In this document: positions 48,598 through 57,188 of the stretch, piece by piece
Numbering within the stretch: the first letter of the stretch is position 1
Layout of the letters: each line of letters begins with the position of its first letter
Assembly (NCBI GenBank): GCA_002967695.1
Contig: PUHN01000012.1
Span: 1-64,000, forward strand
Source: Rhodobacteraceae bacterium WD3A24
GTDB lineage: Bacteria; Pseudomonadota; Alphaproteobacteria; Rhodobacterales; Rhodobacteraceae
Length of the DNA stretch: 64,000 nucleotides
Direction of reading: 5' to 3'
Translations under genes and position numbers: made by a program
Notes under the pieces: model-generated
What the model saw: only the letters and a program-made list of their open reading frames with translations
Databases searched by the model: none
What the model was told of the DNA's origin: nothing

Positions 48598-48924
48598 TCA
48601 GTCTTGCGGCGGCGGGTGCTGGAATGCGGCGAAGAGGAGCTCGCGCATCTGGTGGATATCGCGCTCGACGCGCTTGCGATGCTCCTGCTCGGACTTCATG
48701 TCCTCGGCCCGCTGGGCCTCGGGGCGATCGCGTTCCTCGATCCGCACCTTCTCTGCACGCTTTCGCTCCTCGCGGAGTTCCTGCTCGAGGCGGCGGACGA
48801 GGGCCTCGCTGGTAAACGCCTTGCGCGTGACCGCGCCGGCCACCGCGAACAGGAAGGTCAGCGCCGCGCCGATCGCCGCGGTCAGCCCTTTCTCGCGGAA
48901 GGCGGTGGTGATTTGCTCGATCAT
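48598..48924 (-). CDS. Holin-like small membrane protein
   Basis: 108 residues from ATG 48924 (an ATG at 48942 is also in frame). One hydrophobic helix (TAAIGAALTFLFAVAGAV) followed by a long charged coiled-coil (EQELREERKRAEKV). Membrane protein beside the endolysin and spanins, so a holin or lysis accessory is likely by position; no family motif is recognised. Confidence 0.5.
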   Translation of the reverse strand: MIEQITTAFREKGLTAAIGAALTFLFAVAGAVTRKAFTSEALVRRLEQELREERKRAEKVRIEERDRPEAQRAEDMKSEQEHRKRVERDIHQMRELLFAAFQHPPPQD

Positions 48925-48938
48925 GGTTGTTCGGTCCG

Positions 48939-49919
48939 TCATGATGCGCTCAGGAGGCCGATTTCATCGGGGAGGTCGGCGTCGGTCCAGGCCGCGCTCG
49001 TGTCGGGGTTTTGCGCCCATGAGAAGAACGCGGTCTCTGGCATGGCGCTTCCGAGAGCAACGCTTGCCGCGTCGTAGTCGCTCGCGTTGAGACGAAGCGA
49101 CCCGGCGAGGTTGCCCGGCCCGCTGGTGCCCGCCTGCGCGATGGCCTTGAGGTGGACGCCCGCGATGGTGGGGCCGGCCAGGGTGGCGTTCTGGCGCTGC
49201 CCGGCGGTGTCGCTGGTCATCCGGGTGAGCACGCTGCCGTCGCCCAGCGAGGCGAGCGATCCGGCCCACTGGTCGTAGTTGCCCACGGTGTCCGGTGTCC
49301 GCCGCGCGAAGCGCCGTCCGATGGTCGAGACGCCATCGAGAACCGCGAGGTGGGCGATATGCCAGGAAGCGGTGCCCGAGTGCCAGGTCTGCGACGGGTT
49401 GTCGAACTTGATATGCACCGGCTTGCCCTTGCCGCCGGTGTTCGCCGCCGTGGCGCTGCTTACCAGCACGCCGCCCACGTAGAACTCGATGGTGATGTCC
49501 GCGCCGACCGCGACCTTGATATCCATCCAGTAGGTGTTGCCTTGCCCGATGGTGAAGGTCGTTGTCCCGACAACCTGGCTGTCCCCCTCGGCCACGGCCT
49601 CGATGGTCTCGTCGGAGTGGCCGCGCAGCCGGGCGACGAGGGCACCGTTGGCGTCGTAGAAGGACACGAACGGGGTGTCGTTGCTGTCGATACCGAACTC
49701 TGCATCGTCCGCAGTCAACGTGCGGAACTGGAACCACAGGTCGCCTATCGGGGTGTCGAAATCGAGGTAGAAGGGCTGCCTGCTGTCCTCGTTGCCTTCG
49801 AACCGGAGGCTGTTCACATCCAGATCGGGATCGAATGTCCCGGCATCCGTGCTCAGATGGTTGCTGGTGACAGCCCCAAGATCGGCGGGCTGGTGGCAGA
49901 GGTGAAGCACATGGCTCAT
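48939..49919 (-). CDS. Phage virion protein (lectin-like beta-sandwich)
   Basis: 326 residues of beta-rich sequence with LamG/concanavalin-like character: FYLDFDTPIGDLWFQFRT, NTYWMDIKVAVGADITIEFYVGG (short motifs) and KPVHIKFDN. No signal peptide. Located among tail-end genes before the lysis cassette, it is probably a tail fibre or capsid decoration protein. The stop overlaps its 5' neighbour's downstream start region. Confidence 0.6.
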   Translation of the reverse strand: MSHVLHLCHQPADLGAVTSNHLSTDAGTFDPDLDVNSLRFEGNEDSRQPFYLDFDTPIGDLWFQFRTLTADDAEFGIDSNDTPFVSFYDANGALVARLRGHSDETIEAVAEGDSQVVGTTTFTIGQGNTYWMDIKVAVGADITIEFYVGGVLVSSATAANTGGKGKPVHIKFDNPSQTWHSGTASWHIAHLAVLDGVSTIGRRFARRTPDTVGNYDQWAGSLASLGDGSVLTRMTSDTAGQRQNATLAGPTIAGVHLKAIAQAGTSGPGNLAGSLRLNASDYDAASVALGSAMPETAFFSWAQNPDTSAAWTDADLPDEIGLLSAS

Positions 49920-50707
49920 GACGTATCCTTCTCGATCCAGAGTTCATTCACGGCGGCGCTGAGGGCTTGCCCGCCGCCGATCTCTATCCACTGCTCCGCC
50001 GTGAACGAGGCCACGCCGTCCTCGATCCCGAGACCTTCCCCGAGAGCTATGAAGCCGCTGGGCACCGTGTAGGAGAATTGACTGGTGAGCGTCCGCAGCG
50101 TGCCGCCCTCGTCGGTCTCGCGCCCCTGACCAACGACCCAGAAATCGTTGGCAGCGGCGGTGCTGACTTCCACGGGGCCGAGGGTCGCGGGGTCGTTCTC
50201 CCACGTGCCATTGAGGCCGATCCAAAGGCTTCCGGTGGCCGGGTCGAACGGCATCATCACGATGTCGCCCGCGCCGTAGGCGGTATAGCTGCCGATGTTG
50301 GAGCCGTCATTGCCCCAGATATCGCCGCTGCCCCGGTAGGCGAGGGAGCCCTCGCAGATCGGATTTTCTCCGCTGTCATAGGTCGTGGACGGGTCGTCCA
50401 GTGCCGCCTGCGAGACGACCGCATGGTAGCCGTTGAACTCCGCTGGCCCGGCGGGGTTCGCCTCGAACTCCCAATGGACAGGCGCTGGATAGAGACCGGG
50501 GACGCGAGAAAGCGTAGGCACCCAGCGGCGATAGTCGGACCCGCCGCTGGTGTTGATGAGCGTCCGGTCATCATTGGAGAGGGTGTGGCCGGCGCCCGCC
50601 TTGGCCGCGTCGAACTGCACGCCAATGGTGTCACCACCGCCATCACCGCCGTCCCCTCCGGCGGTGGAGCCCATCAGCAGGGCGAAGCGCGAGAGAAAGA
50701 GGCCCAT
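49916..50707 (-). CDS. Phage virion protein (SPRY-like)
   Basis: 263 residues from ATG 50707, which overlaps the preceding stop (ATGA). The region with GDIVMMPFDPATGSLWIGLNGTW resembles a SPRY-type beta-sandwich, and the N-terminus MGLFLSRFALLMGST is short and hydrophobic. It overlaps the next gene by 4 bases. A tail fibre or host-recognition role is plausible. Confidence 0.6.
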   Translation of the reverse strand: MGLFLSRFALLMGSTAGGDGGDGGGDTIGVQFDAAKAGAGHTLSNDDRTLINTSGGSDYRRWVPTLSRVPGLYPAPVHWEFEANPAGPAEFNGYHAVVSQAALDDPSTTYDSGENPICEGSLAYRGSGDIWGNDGSNIGSYTAYGAGDIVMMPFDPATGSLWIGLNGTWENDPATLGPVEVSTAAANDFWVVGQGRETDEGGTLRTLTSQFSYTVPSGFIALGEGLGIEDGVASFTAEQWIEIGGGQALSAAVNELWIEKDTS

Positions 50708-50945
50708 CACGTCACCTCCGAGACCGCGCCCTGCACGACCCACGCGTCCGCCGCGCGCTTGTAGAGGCCCGCGCCGCCCCATTGGGCGTAAATGGTGCAG
50801 GAGCCCGCCAAGACGCCGTTGAGCGTCACGCCGGTATCGCCCGCGATGGTCGTGGTGCCCGCGCCGACCTGGCTGATGTTGACGAGCGCGCCCACGGGGA
50901 AGTTGACGCTCGCCTCGGCGGGGAGGGGCACGAGCAGCCCGCGGG
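50707..50945 (-). pseudogene. 5'-truncated phage tail-type protein
   Basis: The last ~80 codons (LLVPLPAEASVNFPVGA, then GVTLNGVLAGSCTIYAQW, DAWVVQGAVSEVT) look like the C-terminus of a phage tail protein. Upstream of ~50945 the sequence is terminase DNA on the opposite strand, so the 5' part is lost. Confidence 0.6.
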
Positions 50946-51264
50946 CACTGTGCATCTGCCGGAATGGATCGAGACCGAGTGGCTCAAGCAGCTCGTCGCC
51001 GAGCAGCTGGTGACGGTGCGCAACCGGCGCGGCTTCGCCCGGCTCGAATGGCAGAAGCTGAGCGAGCGCAACGAGGCGCTCGACACCCGCGTCTATGCCC
51101 GCGCCGCCGCCTGGATCGCCGGCGGCGATCGCTGGTCGAACGAAAAGTGGAAGGAGCTCGAGGACACCACGCGCGCCTCGAAGGACGAACAGACCGCCGA
51201 GGCCGCCCCGACGAAGCGGGCGAACAACTGGGTCGGCGGTCACAAGACGAAGGGCTGGCTCTGA
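50946..51264 (+). pseudogene. Phage terminase large subunit, C-terminal fragment
   Basis: About 105 codons on the plus strand, against the surrounding phage genes: EWIETEWLKQLVAEQLVTVR, RGFARLEWQKLSERNEALDT, YARAAAWIAGGDRW and a tail ending NNWVGG(H)KTKGWL, as in GpA-type terminases. The 5' part is missing; it meets the truncated tail gene head to head at ~50946. It overlaps the gpW gene start (51264). Confidence 0.7.
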
Positions 51265-51476
51265 TGGCAGGTTTCACACAGGCGGACCTCGACGCGCTCA
51301 AGCGCGCCTATGCGAGCGGCGTGCGCAGCGTCACTTACGCGGACGGCAAGGCCGTCACCTATGCCAGCACCGAGGAAATGTGGCGCACGATCCGGCGGAT
51401 CGAGGACGATCTGGCGCGCGCCTCATCGACCGGCAAGCGTCCGGTCGCCGGCTTCGCCACGACGCGGAGGGATTGA
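51264..51476 (+). CDS. gpW-family head-tail joining protein
   Basis: 70 residues: FTQADLDALKRAYASGVRSV, VTYADGKAVTYASTEEMW and RTIRRIEDDL, as in lambda gpW-type proteins that sit between terminase and portal genes. It follows the terminase with a 1-base overlap. Intact, but stranded in an inverted fragment without the rest of the head genes. Confidence 0.8.
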   Translation: MAGFTQADLDALKRAYASGVRSVTYADGKAVTYASTEEMWRTIRRIEDDLARASSTGKRPVAGFATTRRD

Positions 51477-51479
51477 TCC

Positions 51480-51545
51480 ATGATCGCGAAGATGAACCTG
51501 ATCGACCGCGCCGTGGCGTCCTTTGCCCCCGCACTGCTGCCCGGC
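51480..51545 (+). pseudogene. Phage portal protein, N-terminal stub
   Basis: ATG 51480 or 51492 starts MNLIDRAVASFAPALL, like the first residues of lambda-type portal proteins, and follows gpW as expected. Phage sequence ends near 51545, where the antisense GntR gene fragment begins. Confidence 0.55.
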
Positions 51546-51888
51546 ACATGGCGGCGCGCGCGGCCATCGCGGGTTCGACGGTGAGCCGCGTCAGGGCGAG
51601 CTGGTCGACCTGATCACAGGTCAAGTGCGGCACCATGATCCGGCGGTTCTCGCCGAACGCCAGCGCCCCCTCGGCGGTGAGCCGGCGCAGGGATTCGCGC
51701 ACCGGGGTCAGGCCGGCCCCCAGCCCTTCGGCAATTCCGTGCAGTGTCACCGGCTGGCCGGGGCGGAGTTCGCCGTACAGTATCATCCGGCGCAACTCGG
51801 TGTGCACACGCTCATGCGCGGGCACCTTCCGCCGTACCGGAACCATCCCCTCGTCCGGGGCGCGCAGTCGTGTATCGTGATCCTGCAT
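51545..51888 (-). pseudogene. GntR-family regulator, 3'-truncated
   Basis: About 115 codons from ATG 51888 encode a full GntR winged helix (RRKVPAHERVHTELRRMILY, LTPVRESLRRLTAEGALAF) and the first helix of an FCD domain (LALTRLTVEPAMAARAA). The frame then runs into phage portal/gpW DNA read backwards. The ligand domain is lost, so it is unlikely to regulate normally. It probably belonged to the styrene-monooxygenase-like cluster that follows. Confidence 0.75.
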
Positions 51889-51936
51889 ATGTGTAACAAT
51901 ACCCGCCAACGCGCGACTCCGTCAGAGGATTCGCCG

Positions 51937-52947
51937 CTACTCGGCGAAGGCGTCGTTCAGACCGTTCTGCAGCGTCTCGCGCGGGGTGCAGCCGAACAGG
52001 CGGCGGTAGCTTTCCGCAAAGCGGCCGAAATGCGCGAACCCCCAGCGCATGGCGACGTCGGTCACCCGCGTGCCCGGGGCGGCGTGCTGCAGATCCAGAT
52101 GCGCCCGCCGCAGCCTCGTGTCGCGCAGGAAGGCCATGGGCGTCGTCCCCCGGAAACGGCGGAAGGCATATTGCAGCGACCGCGCGCTGACCCCGGCCGC
52201 GGCGGCCACGTCCTCGAGCGTGAGCGGCTGATCCAGCGCGGCCAGCATGTATTCCTCGGCCAGCTTCACGTGGCGCGGGGCGACGGTGCTACGCGGCGCG
52301 TTGTGGAAGAACCCGGCGTAGTTGTGGCGATGTGCCTCCAGCAGGCCGGTCAGGATCGCGCCCTCGATCTGCCGGGCCAGCAGCCCGCCGGGCGCCAGCG
52401 CCGGACGTCCCCGGTCGGCCTCGGCCACCAGATGCATGATCAGGCCGCGCAGCGCCGCACCCTGCGCGCCGGTCAGGTCCAGCGCCCCCTCGAAGGTCAG
52501 CGGCCGGTCCGCGGCGCTGCCAAGCTGGCCGGCGAGATGCTCGTGCATCGCGCGCCGGTCGATCTGGACCAGAACCTGCCGGCAGCCTTCGTTCCAGATC
52601 ATCGAGGTCGGATGGTGGGGGTTGAGGACCGCCGCCGCACCGGGATGCGAGTAATAGCGCGACGGCCCGTTGGCGATCGCCGCGCCGCCGTCGAGCGGCA
52701 GCTGGAAAAGGTAGAAGTCGCGCAGCTCGCCCGGGCTGATGAGCGTCTTGGCGCCGTACTCGATGAAGTTCAGCGACAGCCGCTCGCCCGGAAGGTGGTG
52801 ATGGCGCGCCTGCAGCGGGGCGCGGCCGATGGTGTCCAGCGTGTGCGGGCAGAAGACCGCCGCCACCCGTTCGCGCGCCTCGTCAAGGTCGCGCGTGTGA
52901 AACAGGGCGAAATCGGCCAGCGGGGGCCGGTGCGTCACCTCGGGCAT
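51937..52947 (-). CDS. AraC-family regulator
   Basis: 336 residues from ATG 52947 (a GTG at 52980 is possible). N-terminal AraC_binding_2 type domain (residues ~15-190) and C-terminal double HTH: LTLEDVAAAAGVSARSLQYAFRRF, FLRDTRLRRAHLDLQ, VTDVAMRWGFAHFGRFAESYRRLFGCTP (short motifs). It is divergent from the SDR-monooxygenase genes, 186 bases apart, and is the likely activator of that cluster in response to its aromatic substrate. Confidence 0.88.
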   Translation of the reverse strand: MPEVTHRPPLADFALFHTRDLDEARERVAAVFCPHTLDTIGRAPLQARHHHLPGERLSLNFIEYGAKTLISPGELRDFYLFQLPLDGGAAIANGPSRYYSHPGAAAVLNPHHPTSMIWNEGCRQVLVQIDRRAMHEHLAGQLGSAADRPLTFEGALDLTGAQGAALRGLIMHLVAEADRGRPALAPGGLLARQIEGAILTGLLEAHRHNYAGFFHNAPRSTVAPRHVKLAEEYMLAALDQPLTLEDVAAAAGVSARSLQYAFRRFRGTTPMAFLRDTRLRRAHLDLQHAAPGTRVTDVAMRWGFAHFGRFAESYRRLFGCTPRETLQNGLNDAFAE

Positions 52948-53133
52948 TCTCCTGGTGCCTCTGCCGCGGTTGGCGGGCACTCTAGCACATCATGCGGCGT
53001 GTTTCACATTGCCCGCGCACGGGCGCGCTCATTTTTTCGTTTTCCGGATAGTCGCGTCGGCCGCCGGATAGCCCGCGCGGCGTTGTCGGTGCACATCCCC
53101 CGAAAGCCGCAATGCGTCAAGGGGAGGACAACG

Positions 53134-53910
53134 ATGCGTGGACTGGACGGCAAGGTGGCGATCATTCCCGGCGGCGCCACCAAGATCGGCGCCGCCATCG
53201 TCGCCGCGTTCCGCGAGGCCGGCACGCGGGTCATGGTCGCCGACATCAACGAGGAGGCGGGCCGCGCGCTCGAGGCCGACGGCGTGGCCTTCCAGCCCAC
53301 CAACCTGCGCGACGACGACGACATCACCGCGCTGGTCAAGGCCGCGAAGGACCGCTTCGGCCGGATCGACTTCCTCGTCAATGTCGCGTGTTCCTACCTT
53401 GACAACGGCGTCGAGTCGACGCGGGCCGAATGGCTGGAAAGCCTTGACGTGAACGTCGTCGGCTCGGTCATGCTGATGCAGGCCGCACGCGAGGAACTGG
53501 CGAAAAACAAGGGTGCGATCGTCAATTTCGGCTCGATCTCGTCGCGGGTCGCGCAGACGGGGCGCTGGCTCTACCCGGTCTCGAAGGCCGCGATCCTGCA
53601 ACTGACGCGCAACCAGGCGATGGACCTTGCCCCCGAGGGCATCCGCGTCAACGCCGTCAGCCCCGGCTGGACCTGGTCGAACATCATGGATGAACTCACC
53701 GGCGGCGACCGCGCCAAGACCGACGGCGTCGCCGCGCCGTTTCACCTGCTGGGCCGGACGGGCAACCCCGAAGAGGTGGCCAGCGCCGTCCTGTTCCTGT
53801 GCTCGGACGAGGCGAGCTTCATCACCGGCACCGATATCCGCGTGGACGGCGGCTACACCGCGATGGGCCCCGAGCAGGCGGTGCCGGCAATACCGAAACT
53901 CATGGAATGA
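53134..53910 (+). CDS. Short-chain dehydrogenase/reductase (SDR)
   Basis: 258 residues from ATG 53134, with GGGGAGGA upstream. Nucleotide-binding GGATKIGAAI at residue ~12, NVACSYLDNG in the NNAG position, catalytic Ser in FGSISSR and YPVSK (~150), and C-terminal ASFITGTDIRVDGG. It oxidises or reduces an alcohol/carbonyl with NAD(P). It precedes the monooxygenase by 25 bases, so it likely acts on the monooxygenase product or a linked alcohol. Confidence 0.9.
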   Translation: MRGLDGKVAIIPGGATKIGAAIVAAFREAGTRVMVADINEEAGRALEADGVAFQPTNLRDDDDITALVKAAKDRFGRIDFLVNVACSYLDNGVESTRAEWLESLDVNVVGSVMLMQAAREELAKNKGAIVNFGSISSRVAQTGRWLYPVSKAAILQLTRNQAMDLAPEGIRVNAVSPGWTWSNIMDELTGGDRAKTDGVAAPFHLLGRTGNPEEVASAVLFLCSDEASFITGTDIRVDGGYTAMGPEQAVPAIPKLME

Positions 53911-53935
53911 CAACGACATCACGGGAGGAAACGCG

Positions 53936-55165
53936 ATGAAACGCATAACGATCATCGGCGGCGGCCAGTCCGGGCTGCAACTGGGCCTCGGCCTGCTCAA
54001 GAACGGCTACGAGGTACGCGTGGTGCAGAACCGTACCGCCGAGGACATCCGCGGGGGCCGCGTTATGTCCAGCCAGTGCATGTTCTCGAACGCCGTCCAG
54101 CACGAGCGTGACCTGGGCATCGACTTCTGGTCGGACGAGTGCCCGCCGGTCGAGGGCATCAACTTCATGGTCCCCGCCCCGGACGGCAACGGCAGGGTGA
54201 TCGACTGGACCGGCCGGCTGGACCGCAACGCCTATTCGGTTGACCAGCGCGTGAAGATCCCGCGCTGGATGACCGAGTTCGAGCGTCTCGGCGGCCAGAT
54301 GGTCATCAAGGACGCCGGCATCAGCGACATCGAGCTCTATGCCCGCGAGGACGACCTGGTCGTCGTCGCCTCGGGCAAGGGCGAGGTCGGCCGGCTGTTC
54401 GAGCGCGACGCCTCCAAGTCGCCCTACGACAAGCCCCAGCGCGCGCTCGCGCTGACCTACGTGACCGGCATGACCCCGCGGCCCGAGCATTCGGCGGTGT
54501 GTTTCAACCTGATCCCCGGCGTGGGCGAGTATTTCGTGTTTCCGGCGCTCACGACGACCGGCCCCTGCGAGATCATGGTCTTCGAGGGCGTGCCCGGCGG
54601 GCCGATGGATTGCTGGGGCGAGGTGAAAAGCCCCGAGCAGCACCTGGCCAAGTCGAAGGAGATCCTCGACACCTACCTGCCGTGGGAGGCCGAGCGCTGC
54701 CGCAACATCGAGTTGACCGACGACAACGGCATCCTCTCGGGCCGGTTCCCGCCGACGGTGCGCCACCCCGTGGCGACGCTGCCCTCGGGCGCGAAGGTGC
54801 TGGGGCTGGGCGACGCGGTCTGCCTGAACGACCCGATCACGGGGCAGGGCTCCAACAACGCCGCCAAGGCCGCCGCGGTGTATCTGGACCGGATTCTCGC
54901 CCGCGGCGAGGGGGAGTTCGACGCCGAGTGGATGCAGGGCACTTTCGACGCCTATTGGGACTACGCCCAGTGGGTGGTGCAGTGGACCAACATGATGCTG
55001 GCGCCGCCGCCCGACTTCGTGCTGGACCTCATGGGCACCGCCTCCGCAGAGCCCCGCCTCGCGCACCGCATGGCAAACGGCTTCGACGATCCGCGCGATT
55101 TCTTCCCGTGGTTCGCCGACCCCAAGGCGGCGCAGGACTACATGGCCGAACTGGAGGCCGCGTGA
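53936..55165 (+). CDS. Styrene monooxygenase-like FAD-dependent oxygenase (StyA type)
   Basis: 409 residues. Dinucleotide-binding IIGGGQSGLQLGLGLLKNGY at the N-terminus, NRTAEDIRGGRVMSSQCMF near residue 30 as in StyA/SMOA proteins, a central substrate domain, and LGLGDAVCLNDPITGQGSNNA near 285, the FAD-ribityl DG-type motif. No NAD(P)H-binding domain: it depends on reduced FAD from a partner. The flavin reductase gene follows 3 bases later, the standard two-component layout. Expected to epoxidise alkenyl aromatics or to oxidise related aromatics or sulfides; the true substrate is unknown. Confidence 0.88.
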   Translation: MKRITIIGGGQSGLQLGLGLLKNGYEVRVVQNRTAEDIRGGRVMSSQCMFSNAVQHERDLGIDFWSDECPPVEGINFMVPAPDGNGRVIDWTGRLDRNAYSVDQRVKIPRWMTEFERLGGQMVIKDAGISDIELYAREDDLVVVASGKGEVGRLFERDASKSPYDKPQRALALTYVTGMTPRPEHSAVCFNLIPGVGEYFVFPALTTTGPCEIMVFEGVPGGPMDCWGEVKSPEQHLAKSKEILDTYLPWEAERCRNIELTDDNGILSGRFPPTVRHPVATLPSGAKVLGLGDAVCLNDPITGQGSNNAAKAAAVYLDRILARGEGEFDAEWMQGTFDAYWDYAQWVVQWTNMMLAPPPDFVLDLMGTASAEPRLAHRMANGFDDPRDFFPWFADPKAAQDYMAELEAA

Positions 55166-55168
55166 GCC

Positions 55169-55663
55169 ATGGGCATGCCTGTTGATCCCCAGGAATTTCG
55201 CACCGCCATGGCGCGCTTTCCCGGCGCGGTGACCATCATCACCGCCCGAGTGCCCGAAGAGCGCCGCGGCATCACCGCCACGGCCGTCTGCTCGGTCAGC
55301 GCCGAGCCGCCGAGCCTGCTGGTCTGCGTCAACCGCGGCACCGGCACCGGCGCCGCGATCCACGAGACGGGGCGCTTCAACGTCAACCTGCTGGCCGACC
55401 CGGCCGACGAGCTGGCGCTGCGCTTCGCCGGGGCCCGCGGCGTGACCGGCGAGGAGAAGTTCGCCGCCGGTGACTGGGGCGAGGACGATCGCGGCCTGCC
55501 GGTCCTGCGCGGGGCGCTTCTGTCGCTGTCATGCGATGTCACCGACACCCTGGAGGCGGGCAGCCACACCGTTTTCGTCGGCTGCATCACGCAGATTCAC
55601 CAGGGCGAGGGCGCGCCGTTGATGTATGAGCGCTCGCGCTTTCACCGGCTCCAGCCGATCTGA
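55169..55663 (+). CDS. Flavin reductase (StyB/HpaC-like)
   Basis: 164 residues. Family features: FRTAMARFPGAVTIITA, GITATAVCSVSAEPPSLLVC, FNVNLLAD and the C-terminal SHTVFVGCITQI. It uses NAD(P)H to reduce FAD, which diffuses to the oxygenase encoded 3 bases upstream. It is the last gene of the inserted cluster; a GC-rich hairpin (CCCGCCG-GGCTTG-CGGCGGG, 55676-55695) follows and may terminate it. Confidence 0.9.
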   Translation: MGMPVDPQEFRTAMARFPGAVTIITARVPEERRGITATAVCSVSAEPPSLLVCVNRGTGTGAAIHETGRFNVNLLADPADELALRFAGARGVTGEEKFAAGDWGEDDRGLPVLRGALLSLSCDVTDTLEAGSHTVFVGCITQIHQGEGAPLMYERSRFHRLQPI

Positions 55664-55746
55664 CGTCTGCGCGTCCCGCCGGGCTTGCGGCGGGGCGCGC
55701 CCGCGGCACCATTGCCGCAACTGGTCTCGGGCTCCTATTCGCGCCT

Positions 55747-56106
55747 GTGCGTCGCGGCGACGCGGGCGACTTCCTCGTATATCCCGCACAGCAGGTTCAG
55801 GGTGCGCGTCGCCTCCGACAAACGCGCGCGCAGCGCGGGATCTACCTCGTCTTCGATGAAAGCGATCGCCGTGCCTATGTCGGCTCCGCCTATGGTCGAG
55901 ACAACATACTCGGTCGGTGGCAAGTCTACGCCCGCGATGGTCATGGTGGAAACCGCGAGCTGCGCGGTCGCGACCCTCGCAATTATCGCTTCAGCATTCT
56001 CGAACGCCTCGCGCCCGACCTGCCGGCGGAAGATGTCATCGCTCGCGAGAACGGCTGGAAACAGCGGCTCCCCACCAGGCAGCCGTACGGGCTCAACGCC
56101 AACTGA
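55747..56106 (+). CDS. GIY-YIG nuclease-domain protein, N-terminus unclear
   Basis: The last ~90 codons encode a GIY-YIG domain: GIYLVFDE, RRAYVGSAYG, LGRWQVYARDGHGGNREL, YRFSILERLAPDLP and ARENGWKQRL with the catalytic Glu. Codons before the GIY motif match nothing, and the usual N-terminal region is missing. It lies immediately beside the inserted monooxygenase cluster, so it may be 5'-truncated or be a mobile-element nuclease. A minus-strand frame here is treated as a shadow. Confidence 0.6.
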   Translation: MRRGDAGDFLVYPAQQVQGARRLRQTRAQRGIYLVFDESDRRAYVGSAYGRDNILGRWQVYARDGHGGNRELRGRDPRNYRFSILERLAPDLPAEDVIARENGWKQRLPTRQPYGLNAN

Positions 56107-56107
56107 T

Positions 56108-56551
56108 TCACCCGCCGAGAGGGTCGTGGGTGGCGTAGTGCAGGACGACCGGGACAACGACCGCCTTGAGCGGCGTGCCGCCCTCGACGGGGATTTCCTC
56201 GGTCTGCGGGGCCTGAGCCTCCGACCAATCGCACTCCCCGCCGAGCGTCCGGTCGGGCGCGATCGCGGCGGTGATCGCCTGCTTGAGCGCGTCGAAACGC
56301 GCGTCGCGGGTCGCCGCGGTCTTGCCGGCGACCACCACGTCGATCTCGGCGCGGTGCTGGTAGAAGTAGGCGAGCGGCGAGAGCAGCACCTTGGGATCGC
56401 CAGGGTCGCCGTCGCGCTGGATCAGCGCGCCAGCCGTGGGCACCCGCGTCGGCAGCGCCGTGTTGCGCTCCACGAGGGCGCCCGACGGCGCCGCGGCCGC
56501 GAGGGCGGTATGCAGCGCCTTGAGCACCGTCTCGGATTTGCTCTCAGACAT
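56108..56551 (-). CDS. Phage tail-terminator-like/minor tail protein (GTA-like)
   Basis: 147 residues: KALHTALAAAAPSGALVERNT, GALIQRDGDPG, and a beta-rich end with IDVVVAGKTAATRDARFDAL. It resembles the proteins sometimes labelled acyl-CoA transferase in GTA-like prophages. It follows the DUF6441-like gene by 1 base, so it is in the head-tail connector operon. Confidence 0.6.
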   Translation of the reverse strand: MSESKSETVLKALHTALAAAAPSGALVERNTALPTRVPTAGALIQRDGDPGDPKVLLSPLAYFYQHRAEIDVVVAGKTAATRDARFDALKQAITAAIAPDRTLGGECDWSEAQAPQTEEIPVEGGTPLKAVVVPVVLHYATHDPLGG

Positions 56552-56552
56552 G

Positions 56553-57188
56553 TCAGTCTCCCACGCGGTCGCTCACCCAGGGATCCACGATGCGGCCGGG
56601 CATCTCATTCTGCACCTGCTCGGCCGCGCGATCGAGGTCGAGCCGCTTTTTCAGCTTCACTTGCGGGACGAGGATGAAGATCGGGACGGTCGCCTTGCCG
56701 CGCCCCGTCCTGGAGCGCGACCGCACCGCCCGGCCCTTGCTCGACAGCCGCCCCTCGGCGACCAAAAGGCTGGGTGCGTTCTTGCGGTAGATGAAGCGCA
56801 GCGGCATCCCGCGGCGCTGCTCCCATTCGCCCGGCGTCAGCCGCGCACCGCGCAGCCCGCGCCCCGCGGCCTCTGTCGGGATCGCCAGGAAGAAGCCGGC
56901 ATCCGATTTGATCGTCGCGCCCTTGTCGTGGGAGTTCACGACCTCGGGCGCGTTCGACCAGACATAGGCGGCGGCATTCAGGCTGTTCTGGCCCTTGGGA
57001 TAGGCTTGCTCGCGGATGGAGTTCGCCAGACGCCGGCCGAGCCCGGCGCCGGTGATCTGCCGGCGCCAGGCGGTTTTCAGGTCGCGCCCGGCGCCGATCG
57101 CCGCGCGCTTGACCGCCTTTTCCCCGGCGGCGACCTCGCGCGCCATGACAACCGCGAGGTCGGGGCTCACATCGAGTTTCACCCTCAT
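56553..57188 (-). CDS. Phage head-tail/connector protein (HK97 gp10-like)
   Basis: 211 residues, basic and soluble: KRAAIGAGRDLKTAWRRQIT, NSLNAAAYVWSNAP and GRAVRSRSRTGRGKATV. It fits the gp10-like/DUF6441 proteins found between head-tail joining and tail-terminator genes. Overlaps the stop of the truncated upstream gene by 4 bases. Confidence 0.6.
   Translation of the reverse strand: MRVKLDVSPDLAVVMAREVAAGEKAVKRAAIGAGRDLKTAWRRQITGAGLGRRLANSIREQAYPKGQNSLNAAAYVWSNAPEVVNSHDKGATIKSDAGFFLAIPTEAAGRGLRGARLTPGEWEQRRGMPLRFIYRKNAPSLLVAEGRLSSKGRAVRSRSRTGRGKATVPIFILVPQVKLKKRLDLDRAAEQVQNEMPGRIVDPWVSDRVGD

Noticed and set aside
51523-53133. N-terminal extension of the SDR gene to 795 codons
   Set aside because: The extra ~540 codons are antisense to the GntR fragment and AraC gene; ATG 53134 has a strong ribosome site and matches SDR length.
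55735-56157. Minus-strand 140-codon frame opposite the GIY-YIG gene
   Set aside because: The plus strand shows clear GIY-YIG motifs; the minus frame shows none.
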